Shown: in pieces, positions 17,107 through 25,639 of the stretch | Layout of the letters: the number at the start of each line of letters is the position of its first letter | Numbering within the stretch: position 1 is the stretch's first letter | From: Chlamydiota bacterium | GTDB taxonomy: Bacteria; Chlamydiota; Chlamydiia; Chlamydiales; Rhabdochlamydiaceae | Assembly (NCBI GenBank): GCA_003228815.1 | Contig: QIGB01000033.1 | Location: 1 to 34,427 of the forward strand | DNA length: 34,427 bases | Direction: 5' to 3' | Translations under genes and position numbers: made by a program | The notes under the pieces: generated by a model | Database searches by the model: none | Seen by the model: only the letters and a program-made list of their open reading frames with translations | What the model was told of the DNA's origin: nothing

Positions 17107-17734
17107 GTTGATATCCCTCTTCTAAATCAAACATTCCTTTTAAAACATTTGGAGTAATAATAGGAGTGTGTAACTTGTTTGCTTCTGCTTCGAGTGCTCG
17201 TTGTTCCCAGTATTCGCACTTTTCTTGATCCCCTTTTTTGCTTGCTAGCGAAGCCATCCGGTCAGCCGATTCATAAGTGACTCCTTTTTTTAAAGCGCGC
17301 TGAATAAGTTCGATAATCTCTTTTTCAGTTAAAAGGTGATCAGGACGGCTTCCTGCACTAATGTATGCAAAAATCAGCGATTGGGGAGGATCATCCAAGT
17401 TTTCATAGGCATTTTTAATGTACACAAAAGCCTCTTCTTCGCGATAAACTAGAGCACAAGAGATGCCTAAAAACACTTCATTTTTCCAATCTTCTTCCCA
17501 TTCTTTTGGATTTTTTGCCCGGAGAATAATCAATAAATTTACTGCAAAATCTCGCATCAAATCGGCGGTAAATCCATCTCTTGCTATTTCATCTGCTGCT
17601 GCCATCGTCAAATTTCCAACTAGATGCATAGCTTCGACAAAAGACAAAGAATCAGCAAAGTTAACAGGGAGAAAATTTTTCACCAAAAATTTCCAGTCTT
17701 TGTGAGTTATTACTTTTTCCATTTCATTCATCAT
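17096..17734 (-). CDS. hypothetical helical protein, candidate immunity partner
   Basis: A 212-residue, largely helical, soluble and acidic protein with no signal peptide. Parts look like helical-repeat (TPR/Sel1-like) pairs, e.g. FVYIKNAYENLDDPPQSLIFAYIS and LIQRALKKGVTYESADRMASLASKKGDQEKCEYWEQRALEAE. No named family is recognised. It follows the toxin-like reading frame by about 20 bases on the same strand, the usual position of an immunity gene, which is the main reason for that suggestion. Several starts are possible: TTG at 17740, ATG at 17734 (used), 17731 or 17722; there is no strong ribosome binding site. It overlaps the next gene by 11 bases. Confidence 0.6.
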   Translation of the reverse strand: MMNEMEKVITHKDWKFLVKNFLPVNFADSLSFVEAMHLVGNLTMAAADEIARDGFTADLMRDFAVNLLIILRAKNPKEWEEDWKNEVFLGISCALVYREEEAFVYIKNAYENLDDPPQSLIFAYISAGSRPDHLLTEKEIIELIQRALKKGVTYESADRMASLASKKGDQEKCEYWEQRALEAEANKLHTPIITPNVLKGMFDLEEGYQHED

Positions 17735-17755
17735 AGTCAACCAACTCTTTGGTTT

Positions 17756-18927
17756 TTATGGAGCATATGGGGGTTTGATTTCTACCCAAGCATCCTTCAA
17801 TAGGGGAAGTTTATTTTTATTCACTTCAAACATTGCGACAATTGTATCATTTCCTATATTTTTCCTGTAAAAATATGTTTTGACGGATTTAAAAGAATAG
17901 TCTAGTTCACGATGGCATTTTAAAATTTCGATTTCTTCTAGGAATGCTGTAACTTTTTTAAAATCTCCCTGGTTATGTCCAGTTAAACGAACAAATTTAT
18001 CCCACCGATGCCTCTTTTGCATGACATGGGGCACAACATTTGGGTTGTGTGCAACGACAGAACCGTTGAAAGCTTTTTTTAGAATGCGGGTGTTTTTTGG
18101 AACGAGTTTAGCGCTTTCTTGAAGAATTCGAGTTCCCTGTGAAAGTGAACACCGCTCAAGGGTTGCCATAATATTGGCTCTTTTAAGTTGATTATAAGCT
18201 GCAGCACCTCTCCATACAGTTACATAATAAAATGCGGCAATGCTGTACTTACCAATGATGAACCCCATTTTTTGACCTTTTATATAATCAGACCACGAAT
18301 TCCAGCATTCTCTGCATTCCATAAGCTCTGGTAATGAGACTTCTAAAAGATCATAAATTCTTGCATAACTAGAAATTCTCCCATTGCATAAACAGCATCA
18401 ATCAGTTCTTTAGAGACATCGACTGGGGAGCATACAAAGGCCCATAAAAAGGAAAATCCTCCTCTTATAGAGGAGACAAATTCAATCGTTTCTTCTTTTC
18501 CTCCCATCAAAGTTCCATGTAATAACCCTCTGGCAAAATCCAAAGATGAGGATTTACTATCGAACCAGGATGAAAATCCAGAGATGGAACAACTTGTAGG
18601 TGGGATTCGATAAGGCGGTTTTGGATTAACTATTCGATGATAATCTTCTAGAGCCAGATCGATTCTATCGAGCTCGAAATAACTAAGGGCTCTTTCTTTA
18701 TAAGCCTCTTTTTCAGAAGGATCAATCTTGATTGCCTCACCAAGATATTTTAAAGCATCTTCGTAGAGAAAAAAATTGTTACATGCGCTTCCTTCAGAAA
18801 TGAGTTCACTGACCTCATTTGCATTTAATCGAAAAAAACATAAACAGAGAATGAAGCAAACTAGATGCCTTTTGGGCATCGAAAAAATAATTATTTTGGA
18901 GAAATAAGATTTTGCAAAAATTCCCAT
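17756..18927 (-). pseudogene. frameshifted TPR protein with polymorphic-toxin (Ntox35-like) C terminus
   Basis: Two adjacent frames are halves of one gene. The first (18927-18343) has AGGAGG before its ATG, a signal peptide (residues 17-37), a TPR pair (40-100, YEDALKYLGEAIKIDPSEKEAYKERALSYFEL) and a conserved FARGLLHGTLMGG...PVDVSKELIDAVYAMGEF segment, then stops. The second frame is open well upstream of its first ATG (18322) and continues naturally as YARIYDLLEVSLPELMECRECW, then KMGFIIGKY, ending with VPHVMQKRHRW...LLKDAWVEI, a pattern resembling polymorphic toxin type 35. A single indel near 18355-18385 breaks the ~390-aa protein. The toxin assignment rests on recalled motif spacing only. 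It may be a real mutation, a sequencing error, or programmed. Confidence 0.65.
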
Positions 18928-19066
18928 CAGCCCTCCTATTATTTTGATAGACAGTACAGAAAGGCATATTAAATACCAAACCTAAGTTTTCTAGTTGCAT
19001 GCGGCAAAAACTGCAATAGACCAGAATTAAACTGACACTTCTCCAAAAAAGGATTCCCGTTTCGCC

Positions 19067-19142
19067 TTAAAATGTGTTACAACCTTTTTCTAGCTGCTCA
19101 TGCAGGGCTTTCTTTTTCGGGATACTGATGAGAAAAATTGTT
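19067..19142 (+). repeat. downstream copy of the direct repeat, at the start of wzm
   Basis: Matches the copy at 14922-14994. It begins TTAAAATGTGTTACAAC and contains the wzm ATG at 19128. This is taken as the original because it leads into an intact gene. Confidence 0.7.
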
Positions 19143-19946
19143 GTTGAAGCAAAAATTCCTTGGTTCCAGCTAGATCTCAAAGAGCTCTACGGCTTTCGGT
19201 GGGTTTTTGTCATGCTTATTTTGCGCGATTTCAAATTGCGCTATAAGCAGACTTTTTTAGGGGTAGCTTGGGTAGTTTTGCAACCCCTTTTGACAACTGC
19301 ATTATTCACCTTGCTATTTGGTCATGTCTTGCATCTTTCCAGTGAAGGCGTCCCCTATAGCATTTTTGCTTTTTGTGGTTTGGTTCCCTGGCTTTTTTTT
19401 TCACAAGCCTTGCAACGTGCCCATACCTGTCTGATCAATGACACGCGGCTGATCACAAAAGTCTATTTCCCCCGTATTTTCATACCTCTTTCTGCTACCT
19501 TTGGTGTCGTGATCGATTTTCTGATTTCTCTATCGATTCTTTTTGGTTTGATGGTCTTCTATGGCATTCCTTTCACGACACAACTCTTCTTTTTTCCTAT
19601 TTGCGGAGTGGTTTTATTTGCCTTTTCATCGGGGATCAACCTCTTTTTTTCTTCGATCACTGTCTATTTTCGCGACTTCAAGCATATCGTTCCTTTTCTG
19701 ATTCAATTTTGGATGTATGCTTCTCCGCTGGCCTATTCCACTGAGCTTATCCCGAAAAAGTACCTTTTGCTCTATAGCTTGAATCCCTTAGTTGGATTGA
19801 TTGATGCGTTTCGCTGGTCCTTGCTTGGTTTAGAAAAATTTCCTCTTCTTTCATTTGCATATGCAAGCTGTACTAGCTTTTTTCTCCTAGTTTTTGGCAC
19901 GATCGTGTTTCGAAGGATCGAACGGGGCTTTGCTGACGTTATATGA
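19128..19946 (+). CDS. wzm: polysaccharide ABC exporter, permease subunit (Wzm type)
   Basis: A 272-residue inner-membrane protein with six hydrophobic segments, of the ABC-2 family that exports lipid-linked polysaccharide. Family marks: the amphipathic N-terminal region ELYGFRWVFVMLILRDFKLRYKQTFLG, the WVVLQPLLTTALFTLLFG first helix, and the closing LYSLNPLVGLIDAFRWSLLG. The frame is open to a GTG at 19074, but ATG 19128 gives the usual N terminus (MRKIVVEAKIPWF). It overlaps wzt by four bases (ATGA), so the two subunits are made together. Confidence 0.92.
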   Translation: MRKIVVEAKIPWFQLDLKELYGFRWVFVMLILRDFKLRYKQTFLGVAWVVLQPLLTTALFTLLFGHVLHLSSEGVPYSIFAFCGLVPWLFFSQALQRAHTCLINDTRLITKVYFPRIFIPLSATFGVVIDFLISLSILFGLMVFYGIPFTTQLFFFPICGVVLFAFSSGINLFFSSITVYFRDFKHIVPFLIQFWMYASPLAYSTELIPKKYLLLYSLNPLVGLIDAFRWSLLGLEKFPLLSFAYASCTSFFLLVFGTIVFRRIERGFADVI

Positions 19947-20644
19947 TCAAAACACAAAATCTTGGAAAAAAATACCGAATCAACAAACCCACTTCGGAAG
20001 AATTTTGGGCATTGCAAGGAATTGATTTGGAAATTCAGGCGGGAGAGACCATTGGATTGATCGGACCCAATGGCTCGGGGAAAAGCACTCTTCTCAAACT
20101 TCTTGCCAGAGTGACTTGGCCCTCTATCGGCAAGATAGAACTTTTAGGGCGCGTGGGGGCTCTACTCGAAGTAGGGACCGGTTTTCATGTAGAGCTAACA
20201 GGACGCGAAAACATCTATCTTGCTGGAGCGATTCTCGGGATGCGGCGCCATGATGTGAAACGACATTTTGATGAGATCATTGCTTTTTCAGGCGTCGAAG
20301 AATTTCTCGATATCCCCATTAAGAAATATTCCAGCGGCATGTTTTTACGCATTGCTTTTTCCGTGCTCGCTCATCTCAATAGCGAAATCCTTATTGTCGA
20401 TGAGATCATTGCTGTAGGAGATCAATCCTTTAAAGAAAAATGTCTTCAGAAAATGCAGGCCATGGCCGAAGATGGACGAACGGTGATTTTAGTCAGCCAT
20501 CAGTTGGATAATATTCGCGCTCTTTGTTCGCGAGTGATCTGGCTTGAGAAAGGACATTGCATATGTGATGGAGAAACAGAAGTTGTACTACAACAATATG
20601 AATGTAAAGCCGCTTTACAATATGTTCACCCCGTGGAAAGTTGA
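19943..20644 (+). CDS. wzt: polysaccharide ABC exporter, ATPase subunit (Wzt type)
   Basis: A 233-residue ATPase. Walker A GPNGSGKST (41-49), the Wzt-type GALLEVGTGFHVELTGRENIY stretch (72-92), signature YSSGM (129-133), Walker B with DE in ILIVDEIIAVGD (149-160), and switch His186 are all present. It lacks the C-terminal carbohydrate-binding domain that some Wzt proteins use to recognise capped O-antigen, so chain-end recognition by this subunit is unlikely. It drives export through Wzm. Its 3' end overlaps the following glycosyltransferase frame. Confidence 0.93.
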   Translation: MIKTQNLGKKYRINKPTSEEFWALQGIDLEIQAGETIGLIGPNGSGKSTLLKLLARVTWPSIGKIELLGRVGALLEVGTGFHVELTGRENIYLAGAILGMRRHDVKRHFDEIIAFSGVEEFLDIPIKKYSSGMFLRIAFSVLAHLNSEILIVDEIIAVGDQSFKEKCLQKMQAMAEDGRTVILVSHQLDNIRALCSRVIWLEKGHCICDGETEVVLQQYECKAALQYVHPVES

Positions 20645-21542
20645 GCTCTTCTATCGGATTAAAGGGATATTTTCCCGTAGAAAAACGAGTGTTCTTTCCT
20701 ATCCCAATAAAATTCTCCTTTGTAATCAAGGAGCTCTTGGTGATGTTTTTCTTACCACTTGCATGATTCCCTCTTTGAAAAAAACATTTCCCGATTGTCA
20801 CTTTGGGATTCTCGTTGCACCCTCCTCGCTACCTGCGGTAAAAGACTGTCCTGGCATCGATGAAATTCATCTGTTAGATCCTTGGTTCCATCCCCTCGAT
20901 TCTAAGGGAAAAAAACTTCATCGCCGCATGAAAAGGAAAATTCCCGTTTTGGAATACGACTGGGTCGTTTGTACGTTTCCCTTTTATCGGGGTGTGGGAT
21001 CTTCCCTTCGCCAGATTCCCCATCGGATCTGCTTTGAAACTCTTGGGGATCGGATCTATTTCAATCATGTGATTCCCTGGCAGACGGGTTATATTGCCAA
21101 GCAGTACGCACACCTTCTAGAAGAATTGGGAGTCGAGGATCCAAAGCTCGTCTGTCCTTGGGAACTTTCCCATGAGACAAAAGATTATGTCCTCTTCCAC
21201 ATCGGATCGGCAGATGCCACAAAAGAATTTTCCATTCCTTTTTGGCAAGATCTCTATGATGCGTATCAAGCTGAAGGACGCACAGTCCATTTTACGGGGA
21301 GCGGGAAGCGGCAAGAGGAGTTGATCCAGCAAATCGCTCTTCCTGAGGAGAATTTTTGCAATCGCCTGACCTTTTTCGAGTTTTTGCAAAAAGTAGCAAT
21401 GGCAGAACATATCATTTCGGTCGATACCGTGACAGTGCATATGGCTGCGATGCTAAAAAAACGCTACTATGCCCTTTTTCAAAAAGAGCTTGATGTTCCC
21501 CTATGGTTCCCAAACACAGAAGAGGGAGCTTGCATCTTATGA
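20622..21542 (+). CDS. glycosyltransferase family 9 (heptosyltransferase-like)
   Basis: About 306 residues, resembling ADP-heptose:LPS heptosyltransferases. The first Rossmann domain opens KILLCNQGALGDVFLTTCMIPSLK, and the C-terminal domain has HIGSADATKEFSIPFW, VHFTGSGKRQEE and the conserved SVDTVTVHMAAML (usually SxDTGxxHLA; the glycine is replaced here). Start is uncertain: the frame is open to 20544, with ATGs at 20568, 20598 and 20622, none with a good ribosome binding site; I chose the one with least overlap with wzt (23 bases). The sugar donor and acceptor cannot be deduced. Confidence 0.82.
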   Translation: MFTPWKVELFYRIKGIFSRRKTSVLSYPNKILLCNQGALGDVFLTTCMIPSLKKTFPDCHFGILVAPSSLPAVKDCPGIDEIHLLDPWFHPLDSKGKKLHRRMKRKIPVLEYDWVVCTFPFYRGVGSSLRQIPHRICFETLGDRIYFNHVIPWQTGYIAKQYAHLLEELGVEDPKLVCPWELSHETKDYVLFHIGSADATKEFSIPFWQDLYDAYQAEGRTVHFTGSGKRQEELIQQIALPEENFCNRLTFFEFLQKVAMAEHIISVDTVTVHMAAMLKKRYYALFQKELDVPLWFPNTEEGACIL

Positions 21543-22429
21543 AGATCGCCATGGATGCTAGGATGATTCATCACGGGGGGATTGGTACCTATATTCGCAA
21601 TCTTTTGCCCTATTTAGATCTTAAGCAGAGTCCCTTGCGCTCTTCCATCTATACCCTTGCAGAACAAATCGAATTGCCAGTAAAAATTCCTCGTTGTGAG
21701 CTCTTCTGGTCGCCCCATTTCAATATTCCGCTTTTTCCGACAAAAGCACAAAACCATGTGGTGACCATTCACGATGTCGCTCATCTCGATTGGCCCGGGG
21801 CATTAGTAAAACGCTTCTATGCCAAAATACTTCTTACAAGAGCTGTGCAAATGGCCACGCGAATCATCACGGTCTCTCGTTTTTCTAAGGAGCGCATTCT
21901 CCACTATTTTCCAGAAGGCCAAGATAAAATCACGGTGATATACCCCGGAGCGGATCATCTCCTTGGTGTCACTCCAGAGCCAATGGAAGTTCCCACGCCT
22001 TTTTTTCTGTTTGTTGGCAGCGAAAAATCCCATAAAAATCTCTCAATGATTCGCAAAATCATTCCCAATCTCTTTGTAGTCAAAGATGGATCTCTTCCCA
22101 TAGAAAATCTCTGTTGGCTTTATCAAAATGCTGAGGCACTGATTTTTCCTTCTCTGTATGAAGGATGGGGATTGCCGCCTTTGGAAGCAATGTCGCTTGG
22201 GTGTCCGGTGATTGCAGCGAGTGCAGCGAGTATTCCTGAAGCATGCGGAAGTGCACCCCTCTACTTTGATCCATATTCTTCTGAAGATTTAAAAAAGGCC
22301 CTTATCAACCTTCCAGAGCAAAGAGAGGAATTGATCGCAAAAGGAAAAGAGCACGCTGCGAAATTCACTTGGAAGCATGCTGCTGAGCAGCATGCGCAAG
22401 TTTTTGAGAAGATCCTCTCTTTGCAATGA
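21539..22429 (+). CDS. glycosyltransferase family 4, short
   Basis: A 296-residue GT-B glycosyltransferase. N-terminal MKIAMDARMIHHGGIGTYIRN (donor-site glycine loop), VVTIHDVAHL and ITVSRFSKERI are standard for GT4, and the C-terminal half has FPSLYEGWGLPPLEAMSLGCPVI with the E-x7-E motif. The stretch between FLFVGSEKSHKNL and LYQNAEALIFPS is about 40 residues shorter than usual, so part of the second Rossmann domain is trimmed. The ATG overlaps the GT9 stop (ATGA). Its 3' end runs 65 bases into the convergent manC gene. Linkage made is unknown. Confidence 0.85.
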   Translation: MKIAMDARMIHHGGIGTYIRNLLPYLDLKQSPLRSSIYTLAEQIELPVKIPRCELFWSPHFNIPLFPTKAQNHVVTIHDVAHLDWPGALVKRFYAKILLTRAVQMATRIITVSRFSKERILHYFPEGQDKITVIYPGADHLLGVTPEPMEVPTPFFLFVGSEKSHKNLSMIRKIIPNLFVVKDGSLPIENLCWLYQNAEALIFPSLYEGWGLPPLEAMSLGCPVIAASAASIPEACGSAPLYFDPYSSEDLKKALINLPEQREELIAKGKEHAAKFTWKHAAEQHAQVFEKILSLQ

Positions 22430-23303
22430 GAAGACCTTCTTCTGCATCGACAATCAATAGATCTTCGATGTCGATTGCCTTTATTGGACGGATTTCTCCA
22501 AGGATAAGAGAATTTTTTGTGTTTTGCAAAGAGACATCTCCCATGATGACGTTCTGATTCTCATCTTTTTCATAAGCCTCATAGACACTATCCCAAGTGC
22601 CCACATCTGACCAGGTAAGAGCTAAGGGCATGACACAAAGATTTTCAAAATGCTCTAAGAAGGCATGATCGATGGAAAGAGCAGGGCATGGACCTTTCAG
22701 TGTTTTTTCGAGTTCTGCAAAAAAAGCGTTACGATGAAAGAGGAGCATCCCAGAATTCCAAAGCCAATTGCCGCTTTCCAAATAGCTTTTAGCCTCAGAA
22801 AGAGATGGCTTTTCTAGGAATTTTTCGACAGGAGAAATCTCTTTTTCAGGATCACATTTTATATAGCCAAAATCGGTATTTGGAGAGGTAGGATAAATCC
22901 CAAAAAGAACTGCCGAGCAAGTTTCTGAGTTCTTTTTTGCAAAATGCAATTTTTCTAAGAAAAGGTTTTCAGGTGCAATCAAAAGATCTGAAGGAGTGAC
23001 GAAAAAAAACTCATCTTCAAAATGCTGAAGTGCATAAAGGAGTGCCGGAGCAGTATTTCTTTTTTCAGGTTCTGCAAGAACATGGATCTCGGGGGCAATG
23101 GCGTCTGCTTGTTCTCTAGCTATTGCAGCGAAGGCTTTTTGTGTGAGAATGACAAGATCATGGGCCGGGTAGGTTTTGATAAAACGAAGAAGCGTTTTTT
23201 GCAAAAGGGTATGAGTCCCGTCTTTTAGGAAAAATGGTTTTGGAGGATTCATGTGAGGCCAGAGGCGAGTGCCGCAGCCTCCTGCCAGAATGAGAATTTT
23301 CAT
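22365..23303 (-). CDS. manC: mannose-1-phosphate guanylyltransferase
   Basis: A 312-residue nucleotidyltransferase that makes GDP-mannose from GTP and mannose-1-phosphate, a precursor for the polysaccharide locus. Seen: ILAGGCGTRLWP (signature loop, usual GGSGTRLWP with Ser to Cys), KPFFLKDG (catalytic Lys), EPEKRNTAPALLYAL, VTPSDLLI, VEKFLEKPS, WLWNSGMLLF, and the GMP-specific SIDHAFLEH...WSDVGTWDSVYE. It is the short, monofunctional form without a phosphomannose isomerase domain. GGAGAG precedes the ATG. It converges on and overlaps the GT4 gene by 65 bases, and its start is only 28 bases from the divergent O-antigen polymerase start. Confidence 0.9.
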   Translation of the reverse strand: MKILILAGGCGTRLWPHMNPPKPFFLKDGTHTLLQKTLLRFIKTYPAHDLVILTQKAFAAIAREQADAIAPEIHVLAEPEKRNTAPALLYALQHFEDEFFFVTPSDLLIAPENLFLEKLHFAKKNSETCSAVLFGIYPTSPNTDFGYIKCDPEKEISPVEKFLEKPSLSEAKSYLESGNWLWNSGMLLFHRNAFFAELEKTLKGPCPALSIDHAFLEHFENLCVMPLALTWSDVGTWDSVYEAYEKDENQNVIMGDVSLQNTKNSLILGEIRPIKAIDIEDLLIVDAEEGLLIAKRGSSQKLAHAAQQHASK

Positions 23304-23331
23304 TTATTCTCTCCATTGTTAGTATCTTAGT

Positions 23332-24531
23332 ATGGCAGAGATCGCTCTTTTTCGTATTCGCAATCATGCAGTTTTTTCTCTCTCAAAAAACTATAAATCC
23401 TTGATCCTATTTTTCTTTGCCCTTTTTCTCATTCTGGGACAGTTTTTGCGCTTGATTCCTTTGCCGTATTTTCCCAGTCATTTTTCTCTAGCGGAAGCGT
23501 TGCTCTACTTCACTGCCCTTCCACTTTATTTTTGCAAACTACGCAAAAGCATCTGGCTTCTTTTGGGAATAGGCCTCTCGGTACTGTATGGAACACTAAT
23601 CCATGGCATGGATTTTACAAGTGTATTGTATGGATTCAAACTCCTAGCCATGATCATGACAGGGGTTGTCATTGGTGATGTTCTTTTTCAAAGATATTCG
23701 TTAGAACAATGCCTCGATTTTTTTTTGAGAATTTTTTCCATTATTCTCCTTTTGGGTGCGATTCTCTTCTTTGTCTTTCCAAGGGCGCACCTCTTTTTTG
23801 CCTTTCTTGATCAATATGGGATCCATTTTTTGGGGGATCCCCACGAGCATCGGTTCATTTCTCCCTTTTTTGATCCGAATTACTACGCCGCCATTGCATG
23901 CATTCCTCTGATTTTGACTTGGATCCGAAAAAAACGTCTTTTATTTCTCCTCTTTTTAGCAAGCATTCTCCTGACCTTTTCTCGCAGCGGGATTGCCACC
24001 TGCCTGGTTCTTCTTCTTTTACAAATGAGAAAACTTCCTGTTTTGCTCATACTGGGGATTTTCATCAGTTGTTTTTATTTCCATGAGCTCATGGTATTTT
24101 TTGAGCGCCTTATTCATTTCACAGAAGATGAATCAGCCATAGCACGTCTTGATACATTTCGCGCGGGGTTCCAATTTTTTTGGCAGCATCCTTTTTTTGG
24201 TGTAGGATACCACTATTTAGCCCCCTTGTTCGTTTGGGAATTTGGTCGACTTGCCCCCGACTCCTCTCTCCTCATTACGTTGATTGATTTTGGTCTGATT
24301 CCGACACTGCTTTTTGCTTTTTATGGAATCTATTGGTCGATTCGTCAGTTCCAGAAAATAAGATCGCCCTATCGGGCCCTCTTTTTCTGGCTTTACATCT
24401 ATCTTCTCCTCACAATCTTCTTCACAAGCCAGTTCAACAATCTCCTCTACTATCAATATTGGCTAATCCCCATGATTGCCCTATTTACATTTCTCACTCG
24501 GAGTCAGGATGAAAGTAGCTCTCGTTCATGA
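23332..24531 (+). CDS. O-antigen ligase/polymerase (WaaL/Wzy family)
   Basis: A 399-residue protein with about ten to twelve hydrophobic segments and the family loop FDPNYYAAIACIPLIL, a periplasmic-loop glycine motif AGFQFFWQHPFFGVGYHYL, and charged residues typical of the Wzy_C domain. It would either polymerise or attach the sugar chain to a lipid; the two are hard to separate by sequence. The ribosome binding site is weak, and ATG 23332 is accepted for lack of a better one. Its last 23 bases overlap the next glycosyltransferase. It is one of three components, with the exporter and ManC, that define the glycan locus. Confidence 0.85.
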   Translation: MAEIALFRIRNHAVFSLSKNYKSLILFFFALFLILGQFLRLIPLPYFPSHFSLAEALLYFTALPLYFCKLRKSIWLLLGIGLSVLYGTLIHGMDFTSVLYGFKLLAMIMTGVVIGDVLFQRYSLEQCLDFFLRIFSIILLLGAILFFVFPRAHLFFAFLDQYGIHFLGDPHEHRFISPFFDPNYYAAIACIPLILTWIRKKRLLFLLFLASILLTFSRSGIATCLVLLLLQMRKLPVLLILGIFISCFYFHELMVFFERLIHFTEDESAIARLDTFRAGFQFFWQHPFFGVGYHYLAPLFVWEFGRLAPDSSLLITLIDFGLIPTLLFAFYGIYWSIRQFQKIRSPYRALFFWLYIYLLLTIFFTSQFNNLLYYQYWLIPMIALFTFLTRSQDESSSRS

Positions 24532-25570
24532 TTGGCTAGTCACTGAAGGGGGAAGTGAAAAAGTTCTCAAAGCCCTTGCCGAATTGTTTCCAGGTCCGAT
24601 TTACACTCTTTTTCAAAAAGACAATTCCAACGAGGCGATCCACACATCCTTTCTGCAAAAAATCCCTGGTATCCAAAAATATTACCGAAATTTTCTTCCT
24701 CTTTTTCCTTTAGCGATAAAAAGTTTCGATCTCTCCACGTATGACCTGATCATTTCCAGTTCTCATTGCGTTGCCAAATCGGTGTCCGTTCTTCCCCACC
24801 AGACACATATTTGTTATTGCCACACGCCGATGCGCTATGCTTGGGAAGCGCATCTCACACCTATGCATCCGATCAAAAAGCTCTTAGCAAAGCCAGTCTT
24901 GAAAGCTTTACAACTCTATGACCAGAAAACCGCATCGCATGTGGATCACTTCATTGCCAATTCAACACACGTGGCCAACAGGATTCATCGATTTTATGGA
25001 CGGGAGGCCACTGTGATCCACCCTCCTGTGGATACACATTTGTTTTCCATATCACCTGAGAAAGGGGATTATTTCTTTACCTGTGCTCGCCTCGTTCCCT
25101 ATAAGAGAATCGATCTCCTCCTCGAGGCTTTTGCAAAGTTGCCAAAGGAGCGGCTTCTTATTGCAGGTGATGGACCGCAAAAAGAAGTTCTTAAAAGAAA
25201 AGCGCCTAAGAATGTTACCTTTTTAGGGTATTTGCCAGATGTTCGCTATCGCGAAACTCTTTCTAAAGCGAAAGCCTTTCTGCATGCTGCTGAAGAGGAT
25301 TTTGGGATCACACTCGTCGAAGCACAAAGCGCGGGCATTCCTGTTATTGCTTATGGGGTGGGTGGCAGTCGAGATATTGTCATTGCCGAAAAGACGGGGC
25401 TCTTCTTTCCCAAACAAACTCCAGAAAGTCTGTTAGAGGCGATTCAGCAATTTGAGGCGCAGCAGTTTGATCCCTCGACCATCAAACAGTATGCGGAGAA
25501 ATTTTCAAAAGAGGAATTCTTCACAAAAATGCGCGAGTTTCTTGACTCTAAGTCTTTGCATTTTTCCTAA
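24509..25570 (+). CDS. glycosyltransferase family 4
   Basis: A 353-residue GT-B enzyme. The start at 24509 follows a short CAGG and gives MKVALVHDWLVTEGGSEKV, the usual opening; the frame is open to 24476. Other marks are ISSSHCVAKS, CYCHTPMRYAWE, HVDHFIANSTHVANRI, ARLVPYKRIDLLLEAF, LLIAGDGPQ and EEDFGITLVEAQSAGIPVIAYG, the last containing the E-x7-E catalytic pair. The sequence resembles GT4 enzymes that use GDP-mannose, which would suit the adjacent manC, but donor use is inference. It is the last gene of the plus-strand glycan run. Confidence 0.9.
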   Translation: MKVALVHDWLVTEGGSEKVLKALAELFPGPIYTLFQKDNSNEAIHTSFLQKIPGIQKYYRNFLPLFPLAIKSFDLSTYDLIISSSHCVAKSVSVLPHQTHICYCHTPMRYAWEAHLTPMHPIKKLLAKPVLKALQLYDQKTASHVDHFIANSTHVANRIHRFYGREATVIHPPVDTHLFSISPEKGDYFFTCARLVPYKRIDLLLEAFAKLPKERLLIAGDGPQKEVLKRKAPKNVTFLGYLPDVRYRETLSKAKAFLHAAEEDFGITLVEAQSAGIPVIAYGVGGSRDIVIAEKTGLFFPKQTPESLLEAIQQFEAQQFDPSTIKQYAEKFSKEEFFTKMREFLDSKSLHFS

Positions 25571-25602
25571 ATTTTTGAAAGTCAGGACTTTAGCAAAACG
25601 GC

Positions 25603-25635
25603 TTGATTAATATATCGATATATCGCTATATTAAG
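25603..25635 (+). promoter_or_regulatory. promoter and palindromic operator of the ArsR-type regulator
   Basis: TTGATT (25603-25608), 18 bases, TATATT (25627-25632) form a promoter whose start would fall at or within a base or two of the regulator ATG at 25640. The spacer is filled by nested palindromes: ATATATCGATATAT (perfect, 14 bp, about 25610-25623) and TAATATA...TATATTA around it. This AT-rich dyad is typical of ArsR-family operators and indicates autoregulation. No Shine-Dalgarno site is present, so the mRNA is probably leaderless. Confidence 0.6.
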
Positions 25636-25639
25636 ATAT

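Noticed and set aside
13316-19045. ACTGACAC followed by CTTCTCC at 13326-13340 and 19031-19044 as another repeat pair
   Set aside because: Only short blocks match, with different spacing, and the flanks do not align; chance similarity is enough.
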